Notes under the pieces: model-generated
Database searches by the model: none
Told to the model about the DNA's origin: nothing
Seen by the model: only the letters and a program-made list of their open reading frames with translations
Assembly (NCBI RefSeq): GCF_900220985.1
Contig: NZ_OCPC01000001.1
Location: 536,836 to 600,835, forward strand
Direction of reading: 5' to 3'
Length of the DNA stretch: 64,000 nt
Origin: Parahoeflea halophila
Lineage (GTDB): Bacteria; Pseudomonadota; Alphaproteobacteria; Rhizobiales; Rhizobiaceae
In this document: one piece after another, positions 40,947 through 49,833 of the stretch
Layout of the letters: each line of letters opens with the position of its first letter
How positions within the stretch are numbered: the stretch's first letter is position 1
Position numbers and translations under genes: made by a program

Positions 40947-42254
40947 CTACTCCGCCTGCACCTCTTTGAGACCGTAAGCCATGGGGACAGCTGCCGCACA
41001 CATGAGTGCCATAACGATCAGCACCACGGATACGCCGAAAACTCCGGCAATCAGGCTGAAAAGCCCGCCGGCGAACAGCACGATGCCGATGATTGTGTTT
41101 GAGAGTGCGGTATAGGCGGCGCGTGTCTCGGCGGTTGCCATGTCGGTCAGATGGGTGGAGCGGCCGAGCCGGACTCCCTGATAGGCGATCATGATCGAGA
41201 AAAGCAGCACGGGCAGCACCAAGGGTGTCGACAACCACCCGGTGAGCGAGAACCAGAAGCTCAGCGCCAGCACCACCATCGATACCAACGAGGCAAGCAT
41301 AAGATCCTTGCGGCTGGACCGGTCCGCCAGCCGGCCCCAGACATAGGCGCTGACCAGTCCCGCAAGGGCCGATGCCAGGACCAGATAGCCAAGCCCTTCA
41401 AAGCCACCCTCGCCGGCCGCGCTTGCAGCTGCAATCATGAAGGGCGGCGCCAGGGCGGTGGTGGTGAGAAGCCCCCTGACGATGATGAACCGGCGAAGCT
41501 GGGGATCGGATGACAGATACTGCAGATCCGCAAGGGCCGCCTTGAGGGCATTTTTCCCGCCCTCGGTAGCGCCTTCTTCTTCAAACAGCGTGGAGAAAAC
41601 CAGGGCGGCAATCAGCCAGCAGGCCGCGGCGACAAACAGACCGCCAATGACCAGCGTCATTCTCGGCACGAAACCGGTGATCAGCAGGATCGCGTAAATG
41701 ATCGTCACCGTCGCGGCCAGCGATCCCGCCAGGCCCGTGGCGGTGCCGCGGGTGGATTTTGACACGGTTTTGCCGAGCACATCCTTGTAGGACACAGAAC
41801 AGGCGCTGCGCGCGACCGCCAGAACCGCAAGTGACAGGACGATAGCCCAGCCCGCAGCGGCACCTTCCAGTGTCAGCGCGCAGATGGCGATCGTTGCTGC
41901 CGCCAGCCCCTGCACCAGGCTGCCAATCGCCCAGACCCATTTGCGCACCGGAAGCCGCCTGATGCTGCTGGCCGTGAGGATCTGCGGCAACAAGGCGCCG
42001 GCTTCGCGGACCGGCACCAGCAGACCGACAAGGAAGACGGGCGCAGCAAGTTCGGTAAGAAGCCAGCTGAGCACGAGCTTCGGATCGATCAGACCGTCGG
42101 ATGATTTGGTCAGCGCCAGCGAGCCGGCATGGATGAAGAAGTTCCGCGGCTCCTCGCGGCACACGGAGTCCGGGATGTCCCTGCAGGCCCGGCCCTCATC
42201 ATCGATGGCGACCGCTTCAAAGGCATCGCGCATCCGTTCGCTCACGTCAGCCAT
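40947..42254 (-). CDS. MFS transporter
   Basis: A 435-residue inner-membrane permease with about 12 hydrophobic segments and an N-terminal cytoplasmic extension of ~50 residues (CRDIPDSVCREEPRNFFIHAGSLALTK). VWGRLADRSSRKDLMLASL matches the MFS loop signature. Substrate unknown. ATG 42254 has GGGGAGG seven bases before it. It is convergent with the DUF4198 gene and upstream of the ccoNOQP terminator. Confidence 0.82.
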   Translation of the reverse strand: MADVSERMRDAFEAVAIDDEGRACRDIPDSVCREEPRNFFIHAGSLALTKSSDGLIDPKLVLSWLLTELAAPVFLVGLLVPVREAGALLPQILTASSIRRLPVRKWVWAIGSLVQGLAAATIAICALTLEGAAAGWAIVLSLAVLAVARSACSVSYKDVLGKTVSKSTRGTATGLAGSLAATVTIIYAILLITGFVPRMTLVIGGLFVAAACWLIAALVFSTLFEEEGATEGGKNALKAALADLQYLSSDPQLRRFIIVRGLLTTTALAPPFMIAAASAAGEGGFEGLGYLVLASALAGLVSAYVWGRLADRSSRKDLMLASLVSMVVLALSFWFSLTGWLSTPLVLPVLLFSIMIAYQGVRLGRSTHLTDMATAETRAAYTALSNTIIGIVLFAGGLFSLIAGVFGVSVVLIVMALMCAAAVPMAYGLKEVQAE

Positions 42255-42410
42255 CAGTCCGCCTCCCCGCCTCTTCTGCAATGATCCCGAGTAGATTTGA
42301 CCGCTGTGCAAATAGCAAGAGCTTGAGGTGAGATCGCATCGGCGGGAGCAACGTCCGCGAGGGTGAGTGAACACCTGCGCCCGGTGCTAAGCCAGGGTCT
42401 GGGCGCCAAC

Positions 42411-42444
42411 AAAACCCCGCCGGAAGTCTATCCGGCAGGGGTTT
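42411..42444 (-). terminator. Terminator of ccoNOQP
   Basis: AAAACCCCGCCGGA (42411-42424) pairs with TCCGGC, one bulged A, and GGGGTTT (42431-42444) around AGTCTA. On the minus strand it lies about 45 bases after the ccoP stop and ends in GGGGTTTTG, a good rho-independent terminator. Confidence 0.8.
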
Positions 42445-42487
42445 GCTTGCGGTTGAGAGGACGTGCCGCGCAGGACCCGGGCCGGTC

Positions 42488-43351
42488 TTACTGACCACCG
42501 CCCAGCGTGTGGACGTAGACTGCCAGTTGCTTGATCGCCCGTGCGCCGAGGCGACCGACCCAGGCCGGCATCGCGCCATGCTTGGGATTGCGGATCTGGG
42601 CTGCGATCTCGGCTTCGGTCGAGCCCTTGAGCCAGATCCCGTCCGACAGCCTTGGCGCGCCGAAATCGGTGATACCTTCACCATTGTCGCCATGGCAGGC
42701 AGCGCAGTTCTCCGTGTAGATCACCTTGCCGGGTTCGACCATCGCCGGTTCACGCGGCGTATCGCTGAGGCTCACCACATAGGCTGCGACCTCGTTGATC
42801 TGCGATGTCTCGAGCATGTCGCCGAAGGCGGGCATTTCCGAGTAGCGCGTGTCGTCGTCGGCTCCATAGCGGACGCCGTGCGCAATCGTCAGGTAGATGT
42901 CGTCGACGGTGCCGCCCCACAGCCAGTCGTCATCATTGAGATTGGGATAACCGGCAGACCCCGCAGCACCCGAACCATGGCACTGGGCGCAATTGACCTT
43001 GAAGGCCGAGGAGCCGCCGGCAATGGCGAATTGCAGCAGTTCCGGATCGGATGCGATCTCGTCGAGCGGAGTCGCGGCGATCTTTTCAAGCAGCGTGCCT
43101 TGTGCGATCTGTGCCTCGGCCAGCTCGGCAACCACCTCGGCACGGCTGGAATAACCCAGCAGTCCCGGCGTGGCACTGCTGATCAGCGGAATTGCCGGAT
43201 AGGCGATCACATACCCGATGGACCAGACGATGGTGGCGTAAAGCGTCCACAGCCACCAGCGCGGCATCGGATTGTCGAGCTCCCGGATGCCGTCCCACTC
43301 ATGACCGGTGGTGGCGACACCGGAGACTTCGTCAACGTGTTTATCGGACAT
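42488..43351 (-). CDS. ccoP: CcoP, cbb3 oxidase subunit III (di-heme cytochrome c)
   Basis: A 287-residue periplasm-facing subunit with an N-terminal membrane helix (WWLWTLYATIVWSIGYVIAY) and two heme c motifs, CAQCHG and CAACHG. It accepts electrons from cytochrome c and passes them to CcoO/CcoN. ATG 43351 is three bases after the ccoQ stop. Full length for rhizobial FixP. Last gene of ccoNOQP. Confidence 0.95.
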   Translation of the reverse strand: MSDKHVDEVSGVATTGHEWDGIRELDNPMPRWWLWTLYATIVWSIGYVIAYPAIPLISSATPGLLGYSSRAEVVAELAEAQIAQGTLLEKIAATPLDEIASDPELLQFAIAGGSSAFKVNCAQCHGSGAAGSAGYPNLNDDDWLWGGTVDDIYLTIAHGVRYGADDDTRYSEMPAFGDMLETSQINEVAAYVVSLSDTPREPAMVEPGKVIYTENCAACHGDNGEGITDFGAPRLSDGIWLKGSTEAEIAAQIRNPKHGAMPAWVGRLGARAIKQLAVYVHTLGGGQ

Positions 43352-43354
43352 GTC

Positions 43355-43507
43355 TCAGTCTTCCTTCAACGGAATTTGCGCGGCATCCTGCGCCGATTTC
43401 TTTGCCCCGGGACGGAACATGAAAAGCACGACGCCGATGAAGACGACGAACAGGAAGACCAGTCCCCAGCTGTCGGCGAAGTGGCGCATTGCAGTGTAGG
43501 TTTCCAT
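43355..43507 (-). CDS. ccoQ: CcoQ, small cbb3 oxidase subunit
   Basis: A 50-residue protein found by reading the gap between ccoO and ccoP: METYTAMRHFADSWGLVFLF, then VVFIGVVLFMFRPGAKKSAQ and a short acidic tail. One membrane helix and the FRPGAK motif are typical of FixQ. It stabilises the oxidase. It lies 14 bases after the ccoO stop and three before the ccoP start. Confidence 0.92.
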   Translation of the reverse strand: METYTAMRHFADSWGLVFLFVVFIGVVLFMFRPGAKKSAQDAAQIPLKED

Positions 43508-43521
43508 TGCTCAGACCTTTC

Positions 43522-44253
43522 TTACCGGTAGCCCGATGCCTGGTCGTAGGTCGAGAAATCGACCAGCGTGCCAAGCATCTGCAGATAGGACACCAGCGCA
43601 TCCATCTCGGTGACCATGGAAGGATCGCCGTCGAAATCGCCGAGCTTTGCCTTCGGATAGCGCTCTTCGAGACCCGACGCATCCGCTTCCGGATCCGCCT
43701 GCGCCATCAGGTCAGGCCTGGCATTGGCAATCATCTCCTCGCTGTAGGGCACCCCGACGGCGAGGTTGGCCTTGAGGTCAGCCGTGACATTGGCCACCTT
43801 GAGCGGGGTCGTCGCCAGGAACGAATAGCCCGGCATGATCGATTCAGGCACAACCGAGCGCGGCTCCTTGAGGTGCTCGACATGCCATTCGTTCGAGTAG
43901 CGGTCACCGACGCGGGCGAGATCAGGTCCGGTCCGCTTCGATCCCCACTGGAACGGATGGTCGTACATCGATTCCGCGGCCAGGCTGTAATGGCCGTAGC
44001 GCTCGACCTCGTCGCGGAACGGACGGATCATCTGGCTGTGGCAGGTATAGCAGCCTTCGCGGATATAGATGTTGCGGCCGGCAAGCTCGAGCGGCGTATA
44101 GGGACGCATCCCGTCGACTTTCTCGATCGTGTTCTCGAGATAGAACAGCGGTGCGATCTCGACGATGCCGCCGATGGAAACCACCACAAGAGAGCCGACC
44201 AGAAGCAGCGTTGCATTGCGCTCGATGATACCGTGTTTATCTAGCAGTGACAT
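43522..44253 (-). CDS. ccoO: CcoO, cbb3 oxidase subunit II (mono-heme cytochrome c)
   Basis: A 243-residue subunit with an N-terminal membrane anchor ([18 protein letters not shown]), the motif [12 protein letters not shown] for heme c, and a Met ligand in the [11 protein letters not shown] region. ATG 44253 has AAGGAGAG before it. It is 13 bases after ccoN. Confidence 0.95.
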   Translation of the reverse strand: MSLLDKHGIIERNATLLLVGSLVVVSIGGIVEIAPLFYLENTIEKVDGMRPYTPLELAGRNIYIREGCYTCHSQMIRPFRDEVERYGHYSLAAESMYDHPFQWGSKRTGPDLARVGDRYSNEWHVEHLKEPRSVVPESIMPGYSFLATTPLKVANVTADLKANLAVGVPYSEEMIANARPDLMAQADPEADASGLEERYPKAKLGDFDGDPSMVTEMDALVSYLQMLGTLVDFSTYDQASGYR

Positions 44254-44266
44254 TGGGTCTCTCTCC

Positions 44267-45889
44267 TTACTCTGCCGGCTGCATGGCGGGTGCGCTGCCC
44301 GGAATCGGGACCTCGTCGCGCTGATAGCCACGGATGGTCATGTAGACGTTCCAGCCCATGATCATGCCGCCTGCGAAATACATCACGCCGCCAATCGAGC
44401 GCAGCAGGTAATAGGGGAACATCGCTGCCACGGATTCGGCGAAGGAATAGACTAGGAAGCCCTGATCATTGTATTCGCGCCACATCAGCCCCTGCTGGAT
44501 ACCGGCAACCCAGAGAACCGCCGCGTAGACAACGATGCCGAGGGTGGCCAGCCAGAAGTGCCAGTTGACCAGGCGCATCGAGTAGAGCCGCTCGCGGCCC
44601 CAAAGCTTCGGCGTCAGGTAGTAGATCGCGCCGAACGAGATCATGCCGACCCAGCCGAGCGCGCCGGAATGCACGTGACCGATGGTCCAGTCGGTGTAGT
44701 GGCTGAGCGAATTGACCGCCTTGATCGACATCATCGGACCCTCGAAGGTCGACATGCCGTAAAACGCCACCGCGATCACCATCATCCGGATGATCGGATC
44801 GGTGCGGATCTTGTCCCAGGCGCCCGACAGCGTCATCAGGCCGTTGATCATCCCGCCCCAGGACGGCATCCACAGCATGATCGAGAACACCATGCCGAGC
44901 GTCTGCGCCCAGTCGGGCAGAGCCGTGTAATGCAAATGGTGCGGACCGGCCCAGATATAGAGGAAGATCAGCGCCCAGAAGTGGATGATCGACAGCCGGT
45001 AGGAATAGACCGGACGGTTGGCCTGCTTGGGAATGAAGTAGTACATCATGCCCAGGAAGCCTGCGGTGAGGAAGAACCCGACCGCGTTATGGCCGTACCA
45101 CCATTGCGTCAGCGCATCCTGCACCCCGGCGAATGCCGAGTAGCTCTTGACCCCGAGGAATGACACCGGGACCGCCAGATTGTTGACGACATGCAGCATC
45201 GCGATGGTGACGATGAAGGCCAGGTAGAACCAGTTGGCCACATAGATATGCGGCTCCTTGCGCCTGATGATGGTGCCCAGGAAGGTGATCAGGTAAGCCA
45301 CCCAGACGACCGTCAGCCACAGGTCGACATACCATTCCGGCTCGGCGTATTCCCGGCCCTGGGTGATGCCCAGCAGATACCCGGTTGCCGCCATGACGAT
45401 GAACAGCTGATAGCCCCAGAACACGAACCAGCCCAGATCACCGCCAAACAGCCGGGCGCGCGAGGTTCGCTGGACCACGTAGAACGATGTCGCGATCAGC
45501 GCGTTGCCGCCGAACGCGAAAATCACCGCCGAGGTGTGCAGCGGCCGGGTGCGGCCGAAATTGAACCACGGCTCGATGTTGAGATCGGGATAGGCGAGCT
45601 GGAAGGCGACGACGACGCCGACCAGAAAACCGACAATGCCCCAGAAGGTGGTGGCAATGACGCCGTAACGTACCACCTCGTCAAAATAGCCTGATTTGTC
45701 GTCAGCCATCTGGACATGAGCCGCGGTCGAAAAATTGATCCGCCGCATCAGCAGCACGGTGCTCACCAGAAGGACGAAGAACAGGACCGTCATATGGGCC
45801 GCGAACTGGTCGTCCCTGGCGAAAGCCACGCCGAGCAACGCCAGAAAGGCGCTGATGCCCACGGCGATCGTTTCGGTAGTGTATTTCAT
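44267..45889 (-). CDS. ccoN: CcoN, cbb3 oxidase catalytic subunit I
   Basis: A 540-residue membrane protein with 12 predicted helices. Heme and CuB ligands are visible in [50 protein letters not shown] and [13 protein letters not shown]. This is the high-affinity oxygen-reducing subunit. ATG 45889 has AGGGGGA before it; the frame upstream is not membrane-like. First gene of ccoNOQP, under the FNR/FixK box at 46012-46025. Confidence 0.96.
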   Translation of the reverse strand: MKYTTETIAVGISAFLALLGVAFARDDQFAAHMTVLFFVLLVSTVLLMRRINFSTAAHVQMADDKSGYFDEVVRYGVIATTFWGIVGFLVGVVVAFQLAYPDLNIEPWFNFGRTRPLHTSAVIFAFGGNALIATSFYVVQRTSRARLFGGDLGWFVFWGYQLFIVMAATGYLLGITQGREYAEPEWYVDLWLTVVWVAYLITFLGTIIRRKEPHIYVANWFYLAFIVTIAMLHVVNNLAVPVSFLGVKSYSAFAGVQDALTQWWYGHNAVGFFLTAGFLGMMYYFIPKQANRPVYSYRLSIIHFWALIFLYIWAGPHHLHYTALPDWAQTLGMVFSIMLWMPSWGGMINGLMTLSGAWDKIRTDPIIRMMVIAVAFYGMSTFEGPMMSIKAVNSLSHYTDWTIGHVHSGALGWVGMISFGAIYYLTPKLWGRERLYSMRLVNWHFWLATLGIVVYAAVLWVAGIQQGLMWREYNDQGFLVYSFAESVAAMFPYYLLRSIGGVMYFAGGMIMGWNVYMTIRGYQRDEVPIPGSAPAMQPAE

Positions 45890-46011
45890 CTTAGGTATCC
45901 CCCTGGGGTATCGAAACAGGTCCGGAAAGGACGCACCGCCTGCCCCCTTGCGACGGGCGGCGCGGCTTCTCCGAACTGCAGCACAATTCGCAGACGCACG
46001 CTCGATCCGCA

Positions 46012-46025
46012 TTGATCCAGGTCAA
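46012..46025. promoter_or_regulatory. FNR/FixK box between ccoN and the hemerythrin gene
   Basis: TTGATCCAGGTCAA fits TTGA-N6-TCAA exactly (TTGAT-N4-ATCAA with one change). It lies 123 bases before the ccoN ATG and 90 before the hemerythrin ATG, so it can serve both divergent promoters. Confidence 0.75.
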
Positions 46026-46114
46026 GGACGCAGCCGGACCGTGGGACTAGTTGTTTAAGCAAGAGGGAAACAGAACGAACACCAGGCTTCGCTCCTTGAC
46101 TGGGATGAGACCTC

Positions 46115-46603
46115 ATGACCGACAACGCGACCAACAAACTGGCGCATGGCGAGGATCCGATTGCCACCTTGCGCAAGGCGCACAGGGATCAGTTGCTCTT
46201 GTGTGACCGGCTTGAAGAAATCGCAGATTCCCTCCCCGACGCCGTCAATCGCCAGAAATGCATGTATGCCGCGCGCGCACTGGGCCCGATGATCCGTGGC
46301 GTTCACCGTTTCGAGGAAGAGGTGGTGTTCCCGCTGATTGCGCAACAGCTGGCGGATGACGAACGGACCGAGCCGACCCTCAGCCGCCTGCGCTTCGAGC
46401 ACTGCGAGGACGAGTGCTTCGCCGAGGAACTGACCGAAACCCTGAACCAGCTGGGCAGCGGGGACGATGACGTCAACATCGAGGCGGCCGGCTACATGCT
46501 GCGCGGTTTTTTCGAAGCTTTGCGGCGTCACGTCGCGTTCGAAAGCGAGATGCTGCTGTCGATGGACGCATCGCCACCCGGGCGAGAGGATGCGGCACAC
46601 TGA
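46115..46603 (+). CDS. Hemerythrin domain protein
   Basis: A 162-residue four-helix protein with di-iron ligands in KAHRDQLLLCD, VHRFEEEVVFP, FEHCEDECF and RRHVAFESEM (His/Glu pattern). It may sense or carry oxygen or nitric oxide. It is divergent from ccoN across one FNR/FixK box, pointing to a micro-oxic function. No ribosome-binding site is obvious beyond GATGAGACCTC. Confidence 0.85.
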   Translation: MTDNATNKLAHGEDPIATLRKAHRDQLLLCDRLEEIADSLPDAVNRQKCMYAARALGPMIRGVHRFEEEVVFPLIAQQLADDERTEPTLSRLRFEHCEDECFAEELTETLNQLGSGDDDVNIEAAGYMLRGFFEALRRHVAFESEMLLSMDASPPGREDAAH

Positions 46604-47000
46604 GCATAGGTTCGACGGATTGTCAGCAACGCCGGCGCCTTTGCCGCCTGCAATGCCGGGACACGGGCATGCGGGATCAGCCAAGCCGCCGCCCTGAACC
46701 GCTGCAGGAGTGTCCGCGCCGGTGATATGCTGCGCTCTGCCAGCAGCGTGGACCGCAAGGCGTCACTGGCCTGAGAGCATGAGCCGACCGATTCGGTTTG
46801 CAACACAAGCCTCCTTTCGCGCATTTGTAGCAAGCGGCCACTTCGACTGAACCAGGCTGTGGACAAGTGTGGACAACGTGCACAACATTGGCGCTGCGGC
46901 GATTCGCTTCGGATTCGGGCCGGCCGTGCGCTGACATGGTCAGCCACATCCGCTATTGCGTGCTAACGCCGCCCGCACCAAGTTCAGGACAGTCCAGACG
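46604..47000. other. Intergenic region before dnaB
   Basis: Nearly 400 bases without a gene between the hemerythrin and dnaB genes. It holds three tandem 10-base DnaA-box-like units (separate entry). The stretch before them is ordinary. Confidence 0.5.
46858..46886. promoter_or_regulatory. Tandem DnaA-box-like repeats upstream of dnaB
   Basis: TGTGGACAA occurs at 46858-46866 and 46868-46876, followed by CGTGCACAA at 46878-46886: three units with a 10-base period, one helical turn. The E. coli DnaA box on this strand is TGTGGATAA, so the first two units have one change each. They lie about 120-140 bases before the dnaB start and may let DnaA control dnaB. Confidence 0.5.
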
Positions 47001-48533
47001 ATGAATGATGCAGCCCGCAAGATAGAGCCGATTCCGGCCCGCGCCGAAAAAAGCCCCTTGTTCCGCGAGGCGCCGTCCAACATCGAGGCCGAACAGGCTC
47101 TGCTGGGCGCGATTCTGGTCAACAATGATGCATTTTACCGGGTTTCGGATTTCCTCAAGCCGGAGCATTTCCAGGAACCCCTGCACCGCAAGATCTACGA
47201 GGTCGGCGGCGACATCATCCGCATGGGCAAGACCGCCAACCCGGTGACCATCAAGACCTTCCTGCCGGCCGACGCCAAGGTCGGCGAGATGACCGTGGCG
47301 CAATACCTTGCGCGGCTTGCCACCGAAGCCGTCACCATCATCAATGCCGAGGACTACGGCCGCGCCATCTATGACCTGGCACTTCGCCGCTCGCTGATCT
47401 CGATCGGCGAGGACATGGTCAATATCGCCTATGACGCGCCGCTCGACATGCCGCCATCGACCCAGATCGAGGACGCCGAGCGCCGCCTGTTCGAGCTGGC
47501 GGAAACCGGCCGCTACGATGGTGGCTTCCAGTCGTTCAACGACGCCGTGTCGCTGGCTATCGACATGGCCGGTGCGGCCTACCAGCGCGATGGCGGCCTG
47601 TCGGGCATATCGACCGGCATTTCCTCGCTCGATGCGCGGATGGGCGGGCTGCAGCATTCCGACTTGATCGTGCTTGCCGGACGCCCGGGCATGGGCAAGA
47701 CCTCACTGGCCACCAACATCGCCTTCAACATCGCCCAGGCCTATGAAGGCGAAGTTCAGGCCGACGGCTCGATGAAGGCCAAGAATGGTGGCGTGGTCGG
47801 CTTCTACTCGCTCGAAATGTCGTCAGAGCAGCTCGCCACCCGTATCATTTCCGAGCAGACCGAAATTTCATCGTCAAAGATCCGCCGCGGCGAGATCACC
47901 GAGGCGGACTTCGAAAAACTCGTCGGCTGCTCGCAGATGATGCAGAAGATCCCGTTCTACATCGACCAGACCGGTGGTATTTCCATCGCCCAGCTCTCGG
48001 CCCGCGCCCGCCGTCTCAAGCGCCAGCGCGGCCTCGACGTTCTGGTCATCGACTACATCCAGCTGATGACCGGCTCGGGCAAGTCGAGCGACAACCGCGT
48101 GCAGGAAATCACCCAGATCACCACCGGGCTGAAAGCGCTCGGCAAGGAGCTCAATGTTCCCATCATCGCGCTGTCCCAGCTCTCGCGCCAGGTCGAGAAC
48201 CGCGAGGACAAGCGTCCGCAGCTTTCCGACCTGCGTGAATCGGGCTCGATCGAGCAGGATGCCGACGTGGTGCTGTTCGTGTACCGCGAGGAATACTACA
48301 CCAAGAACGGCGAGCCGCGCCGCACCCAGGACGAGATTGCCGCCGACATCAAGACGCCGGAATATCTCGCCTGGGAAGAAAAGATGCTCAAGGTCAAGGG
48401 CACCGCGGACGTCATCATTGCCAAGCAGCGTCACGGCCCCACCGGCACGGTACAGCTTGCCTTCCAGGCGGAGTTCACCCGCTTCGAGGATCTGGCCGAC
48501 AACTCCTATGCCCAGTTCATCCACGACGAATAG
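47001..48533 (+). CDS. dnaB: Replicative DNA helicase DnaB
   Basis: A 510-residue helicase. The N-terminal domain (NIEAEQALLGAILVNNDAFY) is followed by a RecA-type core with Walker A AGRPGMGKTSLA, Walker B VLVIDYIQLM and the motif LSQLSRQVENR. It unwinds DNA at the replication fork. No intein is present. ATG 47001 is chosen as the start of the conserved region; no strong ribosome-binding site is visible. It heads a run of genes (alr, radA, cvpA, purF) conserved in this order in rhizobia. Confidence 0.97.
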   Translation: MNDAARKIEPIPARAEKSPLFREAPSNIEAEQALLGAILVNNDAFYRVSDFLKPEHFQEPLHRKIYEVGGDIIRMGKTANPVTIKTFLPADAKVGEMTVAQYLARLATEAVTIINAEDYGRAIYDLALRRSLISIGEDMVNIAYDAPLDMPPSTQIEDAERRLFELAETGRYDGGFQSFNDAVSLAIDMAGAAYQRDGGLSGISTGISSLDARMGGLQHSDLIVLAGRPGMGKTSLATNIAFNIAQAYEGEVQADGSMKAKNGGVVGFYSLEMSSEQLATRIISEQTEISSSKIRRGEITEADFEKLVGCSQMMQKIPFYIDQTGGISIAQLSARARRLKRQRGLDVLVIDYIQLMTGSGKSSDNRVQEITQITTGLKALGKELNVPIIALSQLSRQVENREDKRPQLSDLRESGSIEQDADVVLFVYREEYYTKNGEPRRTQDEIAADIKTPEYLAWEEKMLKVKGTADVIIAKQRHGPTGTVQLAFQAEFTRFEDLADNSYAQFIHDE

Positions 48534-48542
48534 GCGCACGAT

Positions 48543-49664
48543 GTGACGCCGCCCGACGCCACACTCCGCTCCGCCGCCACCACGCGGGTGAGCATTGATC
48601 TCGCGGCACTGGCTGCCAATTGGCTGAAGATGCGCGATCTCTCCGGCAGCGCGCGGTGTGGTGCTGCGGTCAAGGCCGATGCCTATGGCACAGGCGCCGA
48701 TCAGGCGGCGCCAAGGCTGGCGCGCGAGGGCTGCCGCGATTTCTTCGTCGCCGATGCCAATGAAGGTGCCGCACTTCGGCCATTGCTGCCTGAGGCCCGC
48801 ATCTATGTGCTCAACGGTGTGTTCGAAGAGGCTTTTGCACAAACGCTCGCCCATGATCTCATCCCGGTCATCAGCTCGCCCGGTCAGGCCGCGTTCTGGT
48901 GCGGCAACGCCGGTGGCCGCCCTTATGCCCTGCACATCGACACCGGCATGAACCGGATGGGCCTGACGCCCGGCCAGGCGCTCAACCATCAGCAGGGCAG
49001 CGCACCCGCGCCATGTCTGGTGATGAGCCACCTTGCCCGCGCCGACGAGCCGCACCATCCGCTCAATACCACCCAGATCGAGCTTTTCGAGAGCCTCAAG
49101 CCTGCCTTTGCCGGCATTGAAGCCAGCCTCGCCAATTCCGGCGGCATCTTTCTCGGCAGCGCTGTTCATCACGATCTGACCCGTCCCGGGATCGCGCTTT
49201 ATGGCGGCGAACCGGGGGCATACCGGCCCAACCGGTTGCAGACGGTGGTCACCGCGGAAAGCCGCGTGCTTCTGATCCGCCATGCCAGGGCCGGCGAAAC
49301 GGTGAGTTATGGCGCAGCCCACCAGTTAGAACGGGACTGCCGCATCGCCGTGTGTGGCGTGGGCTATGCCGACGGTTTTCACCGCTCGGCCTCGGGTGCG
49401 GGCGTGCCGTTGCGCTCCGCGGTCGCGCGCGGCGCTCAGGCTGCTGTGGGCGGGAAGCGGGTTCCGGTCCTCGGCAAGATCACCATGGATCTGACCATGT
49501 TCGATGTCACCGACCTGCCCGAAGGCTCCGTCAGTGCCGGGGACTGGATCGAGCTGATGGGCCCGACCATCACGCTTGAGGAGGCAGCTGACGCAGCCGG
49601 AACCATCAATTATGAACTGCTGACCAGCCTCGGCCGCAGACACGCACGCAACTATGTCGGCTGA
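48543..49664 (+). CDS. alr: Alanine racemase
   Basis: A 373-residue PLP enzyme that makes D-alanine for peptidoglycan. The PLP Lys is in AAVKADAYGTG and the second catalytic base (Tyr) is in AGETVSYGAAH. Start is GTG 48543, nine bases after dnaB; no ATG is near. Fold and length are normal. Confidence 0.95.
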   Translation: MTPPDATLRSAATTRVSIDLAALAANWLKMRDLSGSARCGAAVKADAYGTGADQAAPRLAREGCRDFFVADANEGAALRPLLPEARIYVLNGVFEEAFAQTLAHDLIPVISSPGQAAFWCGNAGGRPYALHIDTGMNRMGLTPGQALNHQQGSAPAPCLVMSHLARADEPHHPLNTTQIELFESLKPAFAGIEASLANSGGIFLGSAVHHDLTRPGIALYGGEPGAYRPNRLQTVVTAESRVLLIRHARAGETVSYGAAHQLERDCRIAVCGVGYADGFHRSASGAGVPLRSAVARGAQAAVGGKRVPVLGKITMDLTMFDVTDLPEGSVSAGDWIELMGPTITLEEAADAAGTINYELLTSLGRRHARNYVG

Positions 49665-49833
49665 GCGCTGTAGTACTGCACAAGCGAATTGTTGGGAAAG
49701 GGGCTTCCACCATGCTTGGGAGCGCTGCGGGTAACTGCGAACGGATCCGCAAACAACAAGAATATGAGAACAAACAGTGGACAAAAGCCGTTCTTCCTGA
49801 CAAACCGGCATCATCAACAAAGGGATATCGCTC

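Noticed and set aside
46858-46886. DnaA-box-like repeats as a replication origin
   Set aside because: Only three clustered units with no AT-rich unwinding region and no dnaA, parAB or repABC genes nearby; promoter control of dnaB is more likely.
47874-49322. A 482-codon minus-strand frame opposite dnaB and alr
   Set aside because: Antisense shadow crossing two well-supported genes.
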